A stretch of DNA of 64,000 nt from Gongronella butleri (lineage: Eukaryota; Mucoromycota; Mucoromycetes; Mucorales; Cunninghamellaceae), in assembly GCA_025201375.1 (NCBI GenBank), contig JAIWZP010000040.1, positions 62,001 through 126,000 on the forward strand, in the 5' to 3' direction. A program made the translations under genes and the position numbers. The notes beneath the pieces were generated by a model. It was not told the DNA's origin. It saw nothing but the letters and a program-made list of their open reading frames with translations, and did not search any database. How positions within the stretch are numbered: position 1 is the stretch's first letter; the number at the start of each line of letters is the position of its first letter. Shown here in pieces: positions 1 to 15,460 of the stretch.

Positions 1-290
1 GACCCCTGAATTTTTATAACGTGGTCGTAACGCTTTGGGAGTATAAGCTTTTTTGTTGCAAATTTTGCGCTGAATGCGATGCAGCCATTTTTGAACGGGT
101 TCGGCAAAGTAGATGGCAAGCAAATGGTAAAACAGGACAAATTTGGCGCGTTTGGAATTTGTGAGGTCAAAAAAATCGGGAGGACCCATCCCGTGCACAG
201 GCCATTTTTCATCCCGAGGCGCGTTTTTTGTTGGCGGGCAGGTAGGCTGTAAAAAAATTTCTGGAGGCACAGTGTCAAGATTTGCCGGAA
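1..290. repeat. dispersed repeat family B, copy 1
   Basis: This segment resembles 45173-45468 in the same orientation. Both begin with GACCCCTGAATTTTT, share TAAGCTTTTTTGTTGCAAAT about 50 bases in, and end around GGGCAGGTAGGCTGT followed by TTTCTGGAGGCACA. Scattered substitutions and small indels separate them. I found no open reading frame conserved between the copies. The left edge may lie outside the window. Nature of the repeat unknown. Positions 291-446 show nothing except the 3' end of the neighbouring gene. Confidence 0.75.
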
Positions 291-446
291 CAGCTCCAGA
301 GGGAGGGCCATGATACCGGACGCGTTTGCACGAGAAACTGACATGATATACTGTACAAGCGCAAAGTATGAAAAACAAAAAGCACGGTAGCCCAAAAAAA
401 GGGGCATCCAGGTAAAATGGCGGCCATTGAAATACTGAAACTTTAT

Positions 447-1757
447 TCACGCGATGGCACCGTAGACAGGTGATGAGCGGTGTGAAATGAGCGTCGTTTC
501 CTCAGGGGCAATGGGTCTATACAAGATGCAATGCTGTCCGAGAAATATCAAATCGTAGAAAATGGCTGTGACGCCCAGACCTCTGTGGCAAAAAAAAAAA
601 AAAACAACATATTAGACGACGTCACATGGACAAAAATTGAGCGCTGCACTTACAGTTTGACAATGTCGCCCTCGACGCCGGTCCAATCGCGCTCGATGTA
701 TGCGTCGAGCACGAGCTGTACCACGGAGAACACGCCACCAAGCATGTCCTATTAAGAAAAATGGCATGAAAAATGTGAGCAGACGCGTCAAAACAAGCGT
801 GTCATCGCGTGGCGTTGGTCCTTACGAGCAAGATCAGATGCACACTCCAGCCCAGTGTGGATTTGCGCCTGTAATTGAGCCAGACCTATGCAAAAATAAA
901 GTTCAAAGATCATTTAAAAGGGGATAAATTGGCGATGAGCGCGTGTCAGCTCGTTTCCATTGATTCTGTGACCTGCGACGGACCTGAGGCATGTATTTGA
1001 TGATGTCGGCTGCCAATTTGACGCCACTCAGATAGTAGATGAAGTGGATCCACTCGCTGTTGCCATAATGAACAGACATGGCGACCAGGATGGCGCCGAT
1101 GATGGCCAGCCATGTCACAAAGGCGGCGGATGTGGACAGATGCTTGGCACATCCCTTGTATAAATAGGTCTGCGCAACGAGCACAAGTGACATCACGAGA
1201 CCATGAAAGGCAAACATGACATCATTGAAACGCACCAAATTCCCGGATCCGTGGCGCTCCATGTATTCGTGTCGAATCTCCTCGTTCATGTAAAACGTCA
1301 ATGTGAAGATCTTGACACCAAGATGAAACAGGTAAAAAGTAAAGCAATTGAGCTCTTTGTGTGCTGTTTCCAATTTTTTTCTCATTTTACCGAATAGCAC
1401 ATGAAACCTAATACGTGAAAGGACAGGTAATCTATGGACAAGCCTCGCACACTCCAAAAAAGAACAAAAATGAGCTGCTTTGCCCACTTTGTTGATTTTT
1501 TTTGCCTCTGTTTTGCGTCTCGATGACACAGCAAGAGTGCCTTTTTTTATTTTTATTTTTATTTTTTTTTTACCTCTGTCTCCTCCAATTGAGCAGAATT
1601 TGGGGGTATAAGCTGCAAGACCAAGCAATAACATAGGTCTTTTATGAAAAGCGATGTCAATTAGGGGGGCCTTGTTATGGGGGGGTGCCCGTGCGCGTCA
1701 TGATGTGCCGTGTCTTACCCATCCCAGTGTATCTGAAAGCACATTCCACGACATCAT
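447..1757 (-). CDS. ERS1: cystinosin / ERS1 family lysosomal cystine transporter
   Basis: Seven-exon PQ-loop protein that should export cystine from the vacuole with protons. Exons (minus): 1719-1757, 1574-1638, 1391-1451, 984-1310, 826-885, 654-748, 447-582. They sum to 783 nt, giving 260 aa, which is the length of yeast Ers1. The start MMSWNVLSDTLGW matches the Ers1 N-terminus, so the long luminal domain of animal cystinosin is absent. Visible family motifs are SLYPQILLNWRRQSVRGLS (first PQ loop), the FNDV segment before helix 3, IKYMPQVWLNYRRKSTLGWS (second PQ loop), LDMLGGVFSVVQ and the C-terminal GLGVTAIFYDLIFLGQH. The intron after exon 4 uses the unusual donor GTCCGT. An AATAAA lies at the stop on the coding strand (442-447). 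Splice sites were chosen by eye, but the alignment across every join is continuous. Confidence 0.93.
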
Positions 1758-2145
1758 CCTTTTCTAGGGCAAAAAGTCCAACGAAAAATGTGGAGACAGC
1801 CAAAGAAAAAAAAAAAAAATGAAAAGAGGAAAAAAAAAAGAAATGGCATGGATTGCAGCCTTGTTTCATGCCTTTTTTCGCATTCAATTGGAGCCCCGCT
1901 TGTCTTTTGCAGATACACACAACCTTGTTTGCAGGGGCGATGGGCCATTTCTCAGGTAAATTCACATCGCCTTTTGAACAATTGGCAAACGTGACACCAA
2001 AAGAAAAATAAAGACGCGTCCTGGCGCGTACAATGCATGTTGGCTGCATTGAAAGCAAATAGAAAACAAGCATAGAGAGGCATCAATAAAGGAACAGGGG
2101 GTAAAAAGATCTCATTTATTGTGATTTATGGCAAAAAGTGGCGCC
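1758..2145. other. intergenic, 5' of cystinosin and 3' of PRP4
   Basis: A 388-base spacer with poly-A/T runs (1806-1850) and one GACGCGTC palindrome (2013-2020). No coding sequence is supported. Confidence 0.6.
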
Positions 2146-4529
2146 TTACACCTTGCCTGTAATGAATGGGTGCTGGAGCGCCTCCTTGGGCGTGATGCGG
2201 CGGTCAGGCGTGAGGTGCAGACAGCGGTCTAAGAGGTCCACAAAGGACAAAAGAAGCGGCATGTCGGCATCGGAGACGGGCTCAATGGCCGCGGCGGCAT
2301 TGAGGACGCGCGTCTTGAGGTCGTGGCCGAGTTTGACGACGGGGATAGGCTTGACGACTGTTTGACCCGACAGCTTGTCCTTTTCTTGCGATAGGAACGC
2401 ATTGGACGACGGATCAAAGTGCTGGTCACCGAATTGCGCCTTGCGGATCATCTTGTTGGGAAATTTGCCCTTGAGCTCCATCATGTACTTTAGCATCTGG
2501 TTGTTGTTGCGCCCTGGGAACAGGATCTTGGCCGTGAAGAGCTCGTATAATGTACATGCAGCCGACCAAACATCCAGCGCAAAATCGTAATGTAGACCGA
2601 GAACTAGCACAAAAAAAAATAAGGTGAGCCCATGTGTCTTTTTTTTTTTCTCTTTTCTGTGGCACTTACTAATTTCTGGCGCGCGATAAAAACGTGAGAC
2701 CAAATACGGCGTGATTTCGTTTTCGCTTGCGTCCGAAGCGGATCCAAGATCGCAGAGCTTGAGCACGTTCTTGGACTCGTTGACGAGGATATTGTCCGGC
2801 TTGATGTCGGCGTGCAGCAGGTTGCATTTGCGCAAGAGACTCAGGCTCAGGAACAATTGTTGCGCATACACGCGAACGGCCTTAATGCTAATGCCCATGT
2901 CTTTGCCATATTTCTTCACCACGGTGCGCAGGTTCATGCTAAAAGGAAAAAAAATGAGTCCCACTGTCACGTTCCAATTGGGGGGTTTTTTTTCGCATAC
3001 CTGAGGCTCTCAAAGACGAGGCACAGATGGCCACGGTGCTCAAAATGGCCGAGGAAGCGGATGACGTGCTTTTTGTTGTCAGGATCGGCTTCCATGAGTT
3101 TGTTCAGAAGGGCCAATTCCTTTTGTCCGGCTTTGTACATGGTCTCATTGCTGCGGATTAGCTTGATGGCGACTTGCTCGCCGGATTGGACGTCGGTGGC
3201 TCGGACGACGGAACTAAACACGCCCTTGCCCAGGTGCGCAGTCGTCTGGTAGCGGCCATTGTCCAGCAACTCGCCAATGCGGACGTCTAAAATTAAAAAA
3301 AAAAACACATGAGCATCACAAAAGAGAGGGAAAAAATGGATGAACTTACTATAATAACCCTCGGGATCGTCCCAATTGTCTTGTAGAGTGGGATTTGAGT
3401 CCTCATGCAGGGGTATGACGGGCTTGACAGGCACATCGAGGTCGACGGCAGGGACGTCATCGACAATGTCGCCAAACATGTCGAAATCATCGCCAAACAT
3501 GTCCATGACCTTGGGTGGCTCCATGTTTTCGGTGTAATCGGTGGCCTTCATGCTGCCTGCACCATTCTTGACTTGTTCATTATGATCCTTCTCGCGAAGC
3601 AATTCCTGTCTCTGCCGCTGCTGACGCGCATCATCCATGATGCGATCCGAAGAAGGGTCATAATCTGCAGCAGAGACAAGGGGTGAGTCAGCGCCGTCCT
3701 TTCCATCCTGCTTCACCTGGTCTTGTACATTTGGACTTGAGCCCATCACTGACGATCCCGAGTCGCTGTCCCCGTGCCCTTTGGACAAGTGAATCGGCGT
3801 GTCGACTAAAAAAAAAAAACGAGCAATTGAGCATCAATTCCACACATTTTCCTCTTTTTTTCCATCTCGCTTTTTTTCTTCTTCTCTTCTCTTCTCTTTT
3901 TCTTCATTAATGGGCTTACCTTGAGTGGGGGTGGCGGGCGACGTGGCGGTTGTAGGAGAATTTTGGGCTTTAAACTTGTCGAGGATCTGCTGGCGGCGGC
4001 GTCGACGCTCTTCAATGAGGCGCTCTTCCTCCTTTTGCTTTTCCTCCTCGTCCATAATGTCTGCATCCATCGGCTCTTCTTGGATGGCAGCGGGTTTCTC
4101 TTGCGAAAGCTGCGGCAGGTCATTGGCGATGATTGGTGGCGCGACAGCACGTTGACTAGGGCTCTTTGACCGGTGCGATCGGCTAGGACTGCGACTGCGG
4201 CGATGAGTGCTGCCAGATCGGCTGCGATGGCGCTCTTGGCTGCTGCGATGGTGGTCGTAGCCGCCACGATCGCGATTTTGGCGCTGATACGAACCTCGAT
4301 TCGATCGATCGTCTCCGCGGCGACTGCCCTGGTGCCGGTCGTGATAATGGCGGTCGCTGGGGCGGTATCGGTCATTCTGGTGGTGGTGATGGTGATGTTG
4401 TGAGCGGCGGTCGTCGCTTTCATGGCGCGCACGCTTGGAACGCGGGCTGTCATGGTCTACAGGGCGTCGCGAGCGGCTGTCATCGAGCACCTCGCCATCT
4501 TCAACATCGGGGGATCTTCTACCTGACAT
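2146..4529 (-). CDS. PRP4: PRP4-type pre-mRNA processing serine/threonine kinase
   Basis: Five exons (minus): 3920-4529, 3350-3805, 3001-3286, 2670-2938, 2146-2603, giving 692 aa. The first ~200 residues are an RS/His-rich, basic, low-complexity region (SR and RD dipeptides, a run of six His) typical of PRPF4B N-termini, then a charged coiled stretch (EEEKQKEEERLIEERRRR). From about residue 356 comes a kinase domain: GKGVFSSVV glycine loop, VAIKLIRSNE lysine, LSMNLRTVVKKYGKDMG (a PRP4 hallmark), LLHADIKPDN catalytic loop, CDLGSASD in place of DFG, and FYRAPEI. DLG and HAD are normal for this family. The kinase should act in the nucleus on spliceosomal proteins at tri-snRNP activation. All four splice joins keep frame and align with the family. 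Confidence 0.95.
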
Positions 4530-5289
4530 TTTATGATATGCAAATGAAAAAAACAATCAGTCGTCGGGGTCCTTTTTGCAGAAATAAGGTGCAGAGCCAA
4601 TACACAAGTTGAAAGGGAAAGAGGAAATAGACAACTGGTGTGCTGGATGAGCAAAAAAAAAAAAAAAGTAAAGAACAAGAAAGAAAGGCAAAGAAAAAAG
4701 ATGCCGCAAAACACCGACCCTTTTATTTTGTTTTCGGGCCCCAATTTGGACATTCCGCTCCCTGCAGTCAAAATGGCCCTGGTCAAGATGGATTCGCCCA
4801 CACCATCATCGTCTTGGGATGATCAATGGCTCATTCGCAACCCAAGAAATTAGAGAATCGTGAAAATAAAACAAAAAAAAAAAGGATCAATTTTGCCTTT
4901 AAAAGCGTTTTTTTGCATCAAATTCGTCTGCACAGCCGTACATCGCGATAATCTTGGACAGACATTGTGTGCTTCATCCTTTTGCGGCTCTTGCAGGAGT
5001 CCTTGATCACCTCCACAACATGCCTGGATGACGAATTACCGCAAAAGACACAAATACAACGACATTTAGCGACCATCACGCTCAATCCACACTTTTCTTC
5101 CACCAAAACCGCATGCACAGGACGCGTGCTGAGAATCAAATCGAACGAGCGCCGCGTCGACACAATGTAATGGGGATTTCTGGGAAACAAATCACGACCA
5201 CACCATTTTTCGTCCTTTTTTCGCTTTATTTGCATTGGACTCAACGCGCAGCTGTTAAAGAACGTGCACACACAACAAACGCGTGTCTT
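4530..5289. other. intergenic between PRP4 and the F-box gene
   Basis: About 760 bases. Short open frames exist (for instance + 4701-4853, 50 codons; minus 4918-5271, Cys-rich), but neither has recognisable similarity or splice context. The minus one overlaps the 3' UTR of the F-box gene, where AATAAA (TTTATT at 5224-5229) follows its stop. I support no gene here. Confidence 0.5.
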
Positions 5290-6756
5290 TTAGAAAGACA
5301 CCACATAGCTCGTGACGGGGCTAAACACAAATGGCTTGACGTGTGACAAAGAATACACGTTTAGCTCTTCGCGGTCGGTGCGCTTGCTCGTGTAGGCAGA
5401 CAGCAGCATTTTGTAGGGCTTGCGTCGATTCTTGGTATTGGGGTACGGATGCTGGATGTCGAATTCCATGCGGAATTGCTCAATTGGCCGCGCAATCTCC
5501 TGCATGGTCACGCTCACCTTGGTCGCGCCATCCCACTGGAAATTGCCCCGGAACAGCTGCCATTTGCGCTTGCTGCTGATTCCGGGCGCCAATTGTCGCA
5601 CTACCTTGGCTGGCTCGTCGTTGGAAAGCACATGCAGCATCGTGCCATCAGGGAAGAAGCGTACATATCGATAGTGCGTCACAAGATGCACAGGGCGTGC
5701 CCATGCCGTCTCGGCTTCGCCCGGCCTAATTTTAAAAATGAATGAGGTGACAAAATAAATAAGAAAAAAGTAAAAAAATAGAAAAAAAAGGACGAGAGCC
5801 GGGGGTATTGCGCATTTTTTTTTTTTAATTTTTATTTACCTGACATATTGGCACACGGCAATGTACACGCCGTCATAGCGAATGCGTGGGCGATGCTTCA
5901 TCATGTCAAGCCATTGGCTTTGGTATAAGGCGACCTGGTCGAATTGAGGGGTCGGCAGCGCGTTGGGCTGCTTGAAGAGGTATTCACTTGCATGGCGCCA
6001 CAGGGTCGGTGATCGTGTGAACAAATAAAATGCCTTGCAAGCTCGCGCAAATTGAGCAATGGTGCCCAGCGACTGGAGAGACACCTCGCACAGGACCGCC
6101 ACCAGAATCTCGCCTGACAAAAACCAAGTAAAAAAAAAAACATGAGCGTGTTTTGACGCGATGTCTTGGGGCATTGACGCGTTTACTGGGTCCCTTGTCG
6201 CGTCTCATGCTTTTGTTTGCTTCTTTTTTTTTGTGTACCTGGCAGCTTGTTGATCAACACAGGCTTGTTTTTCTTGCGCGGTGTATAACTTAGTTGTTCC
6301 TGAGAAAATTGAAGCTCCAAGTTTGCCGGATTAGGGAGCGTGGTCAACTGACCTTGCTCCTCGTCGTCCTCCCAATCGACCGAGGAGGAGGAGGATGCCC
6401 GGCGTCCTCTATAAATCACGTCTATGTCAGGGTCGATCTTGAAAGCTGTCTGAAAACACAGCATGGCTGCTCATTCAAGAAAAATAATGTGGTCAGCTTC
6501 ACTTTTTGCCCTTTTTTTTTAACGCCCTGGCGCCGCTTGGAATATCATAGGCGCTTGATGTCGCGTGGGAACGCGCGCGCGTCGCACAGCAAGGTCCAGT
6601 TTCTTTTTTTATTTCGTTTTTTTTCTCCCACTTACCGTGCGTGAGGCTGCCCTCTTGCTCGTGTTGAATCCCAGCAGCATAATGTTTCATTGCAAGCGCC
6701 TGCTTGGATGAGACGGGCACGGGTTCGTTGGACGCGGGAGAGAGAGGCGTGGTCAT
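5290..6756 (-). CDS. F-box only protein 9 homologue (Hrt3/Pof7 type)
   Basis: Four exons (minus): 6636-6756, 6239-6466, 5840-6113, 5290-5725, giving 352 aa. The N-terminus has a TPR-like helical pair (ALAMKHYAAGIQHEQEGSL, then CFQTAFKIDPDID) as in Fbx9. An F-box follows (LPGEILVAVLCEV ... FARACKAFYLFTRSPTLWRH), then the family C-terminal domain (GVYIAVCQYVRPGEAETAW, YRYVRFFPDGTMLHVLSNDE). Fbx9 proteins are substrate receptors of SCF ubiquitin ligases; the substrate here is unknown. The ATG was chosen because it opens the exon that splices in frame into the TPR; upstream sequence is A/T-rich. Confidence 0.92.
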
Positions 6757-8760
6757 GATGAGGATGAGTAAAAGTCAAGCAGCAGCAACGATCTTTTTTT
6801 TTTTTTTTGTGCGTGGCACACAAGTGTAAATGGTCAAAAAATGTTAAAAACAAGTGAAAGAGAAAAGGGAAAGCATGGAATGGTTGCCGATGAGAAAATT
6901 AAAACAAATTGACTTGCCATTTGGCTTGAAAAGAAAATAAGAAGGGCACCCCTCTTTTTCTCTGGGAAATTCTAAAGTGACCAACGCATTGATGGGCGTG
7001 AGGTCACCATACTCACGCGCATGTTACACAGAGTGTTGCCTGGCCCGCGTAAAAAATAAAAGAAAATGCAAGACGACCCTGAAATGTGCGGCTCCCTGCT
7101 GCACCGTGCTTCCCCACTTGTCATTGGTTGCCCAGGCAAAGTGGCCAGCGTGTCAGTGATAAAAATAAACAAGAAAAAGATGTGATTCAAGGGACCAATG
7201 GTTGTACAGGTGTCAATTACGCGTTTTTTCTTCCTTTTTTTGTTCCACCTCGCGACTTTTTGTGAAAATCGACGACAATTTTTCCACCTAGACACTGCTC
7301 GCGCCTATCTCTTCCAAACGATCACCACTGCCTCACAACACATAACTCTCAAGTGCGCATCTACTCTTTTGATAGCTGCAATGCGCTCAATGGCTCCATG
7401 ACGCACCATGTCGCGTTCAATTCACAGGCATCCATTGTGCATGGATCAAATCACAACCGCAGACGTGTATTCAGCACTATCAAATATACGGCATTTGTTC
7501 CTGGCAGTTTTTTTATTTTTTTATTTTTTTTTTTTTTTTGCACTCGTCGCATTTGTCTGTCACAAACATGAAATTCTAACGAAAGGATCGCGTTTTCATC
7601 TGCCCTGAACCAGCTTCGCTGCCGTTTTTACCTAAGAAAAAAGCTCGCAAGGTATCAAAACATGAATTGATGGCAAATCATTACACTTGATTGATTGCTC
7701 AGGATGACAATTACCGGCAGCTTTTTCGTTTTCACAGATCGCATCAAAACCCAGCAGATTCAACATTCAAACATGGGGCGCTGTGCTGAAGGACGTACAA
7801 TATTGAGTAGCAAAGAAAAACAATTGAAAATGCTTATTTTGGGCATTCATGTCATTTTTTTGATGTGCGATCAGCCGTCGTACATTGATAAGATGCTGTC
7901 TAAAAAGCGTTGGCAGCATGGTGCGCACCGATTTTAGTGCGTCCAACCAATATGATCATGTGTTTGACCGTTTAAGATGCCCAAAATTGCTCAACGGCAC
8001 CATTTATGCATTTTTTTCTTGAGCCCTCTCCTTTTTTTAAAGCAATTTGAATTAAAGAGGCATGGAACGGGCCATTGTAGCGCGTCGGCAGCGTGTGGCC
8101 TGGGTGATCACACGCTCTTGTCTACATCGCGTCACCTGCGGCACGTTTTTGGCCTCATGAAGTGGGCTCTGAGGCAGAGTGGCATGCCGTGGCACCCAAA
8201 AGTGGCAAATCTCAGCACAATGTCCGCTGCTGCTACAATCATGCGTGCAACAAGCTGAAAACCAGGCACAAAAGCGAAAAAAAACAAGCGAAACACTGAT
8301 AATAAACCGCAAAGTCAAAATCATGGCCCTGCACATGCAATTGAGAGTGTCATGGACCATCTTAGACCGTCCTAGACCTCGTAAGAGTGGCAGAAACCGT
8401 GCAAGATGTCCAGACAAGACAAAAATACCCAAAATCGCCAACAAAAGTTAAAAAAAAGGGGAGAGGGCAGCATAAATTATGAAAAAGGGATGGGATCAGG
8501 CGGGCAACGAGGCCGATGGGACCAACAAATGGGTGGATGTTGGGTGTTGGGCTCTGGATAAACAAAAGGAAAAAGTCGAAAAACCGCTGCATGACCGGCA
8601 CAATGATGTCGACTTTGTGTGACGCGGAGTTTCCACGTAGGCTTTCACGTGTTGGACAAATTTGCTTTATAAAGGTATCCATATGCCTTCTCCACCTTTT
8701 TTTTTCATTCTTTTTCTCCACACCGACACTTTTTTTTCTTTTTTTTTTTTTTCATAAATT
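6757..8760. other. gene-poor 2-kb intergenic region
   Basis: Poly-T tracts are common (6790-6810, 7510-7540). On the minus strand two short frames at about 6860-7140 contain plausible peptides (FAWATNDKWGS; EYGDLTPINALVTLEFP), which could be exons of a small unrecognised or decayed gene, but I could not join them with good splice sites. The last ~150 bases are T-rich promoter-like sequence before the ABC transporter ATG. Confidence 0.4.
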
Positions 8761-11531
<2,771 letters not shown>

Positions 11532-11620
11532 ACGATCTCCCCTATGTATTTTAATTTTCTTTTATATGTTTTCATAAATATCTTTTTTACCATTGACAAC
11601 GTCTTTGGGCATTTGCGTTT

Positions 11621-11655
<35 letters not shown>

Positions 11656-11660
<5 letters not shown>

Positions 11661-13110
11661 CGAAGATCGGATGACCCAGTCCTATTACAATTTTGCATGA
11701 AATCAGGGCCAAACGGCCCATGAAGGCTAACTTGCCGACATCCCAACGCGATCTCTTCAAACCACAAGTGCTATTACCGCTGTTAATCACAAATTCATTT
11801 AAAGTGACTCGCGCGTCGATAGATTGCGCCCTTGTCGCGCGCGCTATTAAAATGGAGAAGATCTTACCCCCTTTTGCCGGGCGCGTCCTCCGCATCTTGC
11901 TCATCGGGTACTATATTTGAGCTAGAGGATGCGGAGCACAAAACACCAACGGTATCAGTTTTTTTCAGGGATCGGATCACGCAGTCTTGAAAAAATGCAA
12001 TTTTCATAAACCCAGGGCCAAAACAGAATCAAAACGATCCCTGAAGGCTAACTCGCCGAAAACTCGACGCGATGTTCCCAAATCACAAGCGCTTTTACCG
12101 CGCTTGGCTGCTGATTCATTTGAAGTGACTCATGTGTCGGGGCGCTTAGCCGTTGTCGCGGTACAAAGCCAAATGGTGCTGATCGTACCCGCTTTACGCC
12201 TATGAAACTAGCGCTTCATCAGAAACTTGTGCATCTGGTCCCCAATTTGTACCAGTTGACGGTAAACCCAATTCTTCAACGGTGTTAAGTTTTTTCGCGA
12301 ATCGGATCACTCAGTCGCAAAAAACCTCGAGGTTCGTGCTTGCTAGAGAAAATCCAGCGCCAAATAATATTTTACGCGTTTCTCCCGATGAGCTTGACCT
12401 TATAGCTCCAAATTCAGACCAGTAGATATTCGACTCAAAACTTCGATGATTCCAAGCTTTTCTAGAAATCGGGTCGCTCAGTCCTGAGAAAATGCATTTT
12501 CCATAAAATCAGGGCCAAAACAAAATTAAAACGGTTCCTGAGGGCTGACCCGCCTAGAACTGGATGCGATATTCTCAAACAACAAGCGCTTTTACCGCGT
12601 TTGCCCGCTGATTCAATTGAGGTGACTTTCGCATCGGGGCGCTCATCTGCTGCCGCGGTACAAGACCAAATGCTGGTGATTTTACCCCCTTTATGCCTAT
12701 AATACTGGCACTTCATCAGGAACTTGCTCTTTTGGTCCCAAATTTAGACCAGTTGATGGTAGACCCATTCGTCAACGGTGTTAACTTTTTCGCGAAGCCG
12801 ATTGCTCAGTCTCGAGAAATGTCGAAATTCGCGTTTGCTAGTGAAAACCCACCGCCAAACAATAATTTACGCGTTTCTCCCGATAAGCCTGAACCATATG
12901 GCGTCAAATTCAGACCAATGGATACTCGACCCAAAACGTCGATGATTCCAAGTTTTCCCAAAAATCGGATCACTCGGTCTTGAGAATGCATTTTTCGTAG
13001 GTTCAGGGCCAAAACGGGATGAAAACGATCCCTGAAGGCTAACTCGCTGAGAACTGAATGCGATGTTCTCGAACTACAAGCGCTATGCATCTTGTGACGA
13101 CATCCTTCCA
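11656..13110. repeat. tandem repeat array, period about 0.5 kb
   Basis: A diverged unit containing ATCGGATCACTCAGTC-like sequence, then CAGGGCCAAAAC, GATCCCTGAAGGCTAACTCG and ACAAGCGCTTTTACCGCG, recurs with starts near 11656 (partial), 11970, 12468 and 12963 (truncated). The spacing of the full copies is about 495-498 bases. Within a unit the ATCGGATCACTCAGTC-like block appears twice (for instance 11970 and 12301), so the unit may itself derive from a duplication. No open frame is preserved. A 40-base T tract (11622-11661) lies at the left edge. It resembles a small satellite or decayed element directly downstream of the ABC transporter. Confidence 0.7.
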
Positions 13111-15460
13111 TCTCGCATGCCGCACGGGGCGCTTGGATTGCAAGCATGAGCACACTACATTTTTTAGGTGAAGCATGTGATAGCCGGCCTATTGGGCGTG
13201 CTCGTTATTTTACGCAATAAAGAATGAAATCATCATCTCGAGCCCTACCTACTCGGGTTTGGCCAGTCATGATGAGGCTCTAACTTGTGTTTTAGTAGTT
13301 AAGAGGGCGTAGTAACCCGTGGTTATGTTTGAATTGCAAATCCAATTACTGGATTTAGAGTACTTGAGAGATTTGGCTCAAATTTTGCGGTTTGCTCCTA
13401 TAGAAGCGCCGCAAAACATCTTGAATAATCTTTTTGTTCGTATTGCTGACGCAAAATTTAAGTTAGAATCGAATAAAGTTATTACAGGTATCCATTGACT
13501 TGATAAATTTTCGAGAAAAGCGCACTGTAAGACATTTTGGCCGATTTTGAATTTTGGCGGTAAGTGTGCGATTTTACTAAGAGAGTATGGCACAAAAGTA
13601 ACACCAGTCGATTCTAAATTGCATCGAGGAGATACTGAACGAGTTGCCAACCGGCAAAACGGCCTCGGTGGCCACGTGGACTGCGCATTTTGCATCCAGG
13701 AACGACGCGTTACGCTCTCTAAGAGCACTTTGTGGGAGCCTAGCAAGAGATTAAAATGTCTTGCCAGCCAAGGCTTTGTTGCGCAAAATTATGGATAAGC
13801 GCCTGGGCGGCCCAGGTACCTGGAGTGTGCGATTGTGCTCGTTGCATCTGATATGTCTCAAGAAAAAAAGCGCGCATCCATGGCCACGTTCAGCCGTCTG
13901 CACGTGTACTCTATTCATGTCATCACAGCCAAAATGACCCTAGCGGAAACATCTGTTCACGTCAGCCATTCGTATCGCCACATCGATCTACGCACAGCCA
14001 CAATGCCAGACACATGGGGCAAGCGCAAGAACCTGCTGGAGGTCGTCTAGGTGCTGGCCATGCTACTTGCAAAATATTTGAAAAGAGAAAGTATTGGTTT
14101 GAATCGCTTTTTTTATGCCATAGGCGCGCCTGAAGGAGACGCACGCCGTCACCGAGCCGCTCAAACGAGAGTGCGTTGGAATTGCTGCAGTCCATGGCCC
14201 CACGGTCGGTGACATTCAAGATCAAAATCTTGTAATTAATTAATAATTAATATTTTGTTTTGTTCTCATTTCTTTTTATTTTTGTGTAGATCCTGACAAA
14301 TGATTATCATATGCTCTCTTCATACACATCTACCTCTTCCCCCAATTGTATTTACATTTCATAGTTGCCTGCGAATAAAGATCATTGTATCGTTGTCACT
14401 CCAAATCATCATGATTTATGCAGGGTCTTTGTATTATTCAAAAAAAATATATTGACATCACACGTCATATCATAGCTTCTTGGGTCTTGCGTGTGGCACA
14501 GCTGCCTCAGGTTTCCTTAAAAACTAACCCAAGAAGAAAGAGAGCGCGCGAGTGAGCTCGAATTTCGCGATAACAGATCATCTCAACGAAACGTACATGA
14601 ATCTCCGTGAATCACACACCAACAGGAAGAGCTTGGCTTGCTATGTACGTGGATACCAGTGACCAATAAAAAAGTGACTTTTGGCATTTTTTAATGCGGT
14701 TTCAAAATCATAGATATTCTTCGACGCGTGATAAACCGCGTTCAATGGCGAGTTGCACGCGCCTGTTTCTAATCTAATCCATGCATCTCGCGTCTCTCTT
14801 GCTAGTGGAAACGTCGATGTGGCTCTATGTTCGCGTTTTTCCCATCCTATTCGCATGCACAGTAAAAAAAATAAAAAATTCTGGATTGTTCATTCACGAA
14901 CAAACACACCTCGCTCTTTTTTTGTCATTTTTTCGTGGTTACCTGGATGCGAGGACTCTCGTGAGCAAATCGGGAGCGATTCTGGAGAATTGAATGGTCA
15001 ATTTTTGGTCTGGGGAGTCGGCATGGCTAATTTTTCATTTGTGCGCGGCCCATATCTAATATCTCTTTAGCCGTGAGAGACAAAAGTTATTGCCCCAGAG
15101 GACGTCTTTCTAATACGCGCGCGGCCCCCTGAAATGAGCCATTGGGAAGAGCGTGCAAACAAAAAAAATACAATTTTAATCATTGTCCTAGCTTAGATGT
15201 TTGAGCGGCATTGCAGTGCTTTGTAGCAAGCAGTAAAACAAAAGCGCTTGAGAACACAGGGTTAAATGCGCAAGTTTCAATGCAATTCGAATCACAGGAT
15301 CTCGCAAAAGTTGGATTTTTTGCCTCGTTTTCCCAACTATGCCGAAATGTGCAGCGCGCGGCGATTGAATTTGGGATTTGCAAGGTGGTGGCAACCTCGC
15401 CAGAGTGCGACGCACTTCCCTTCCGTCTTTTTTTTCTTTTGTTTTTATGCAAGCGACAGC
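13111..15460. other. gene-poor region with decayed coding-like fragments
   Basis: A + frame at 13883-14050 reads FSRLHVYSIHVITAKMTLA and ends near TWGKRKNLLEVV. It looks protein-derived but has no upstream partner exon I can join, so it may be the 3' remnant of a lost gene. A minus frame at 13378-13746 (122 codons) is unrecognised. One copy of dispersed repeat A lies at 14641-14860. The remainder is AT-rich with no supported gene. Confidence 0.4.
14641..14860 (-). repeat. dispersed repeat family A, copy in inverted orientation
   Basis: On the minus strand this reads AWIRLETGACNSPLNAVYHA and continues SKNIYDFET ... IGHWYPRT. The same reading frame and residues recur on the + strand at about 21030-21200, 43510-43690 and 57640-57800. 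The segment is therefore a fragment of a dispersed, once protein-coding element and not an isolated gene. Confidence 0.7.

Noticed and set aside
4918..5271. Minus Cys-rich 117-codon frame as a gene
   Set aside because: It overlaps the F-box gene 3' UTR and poly-A signal and has no recognisable domain.
14641..14856. 71-codon minus frame as an independent gene
   Set aside because: Its core recurs in three other decayed copies, so it belongs to repeat family A.
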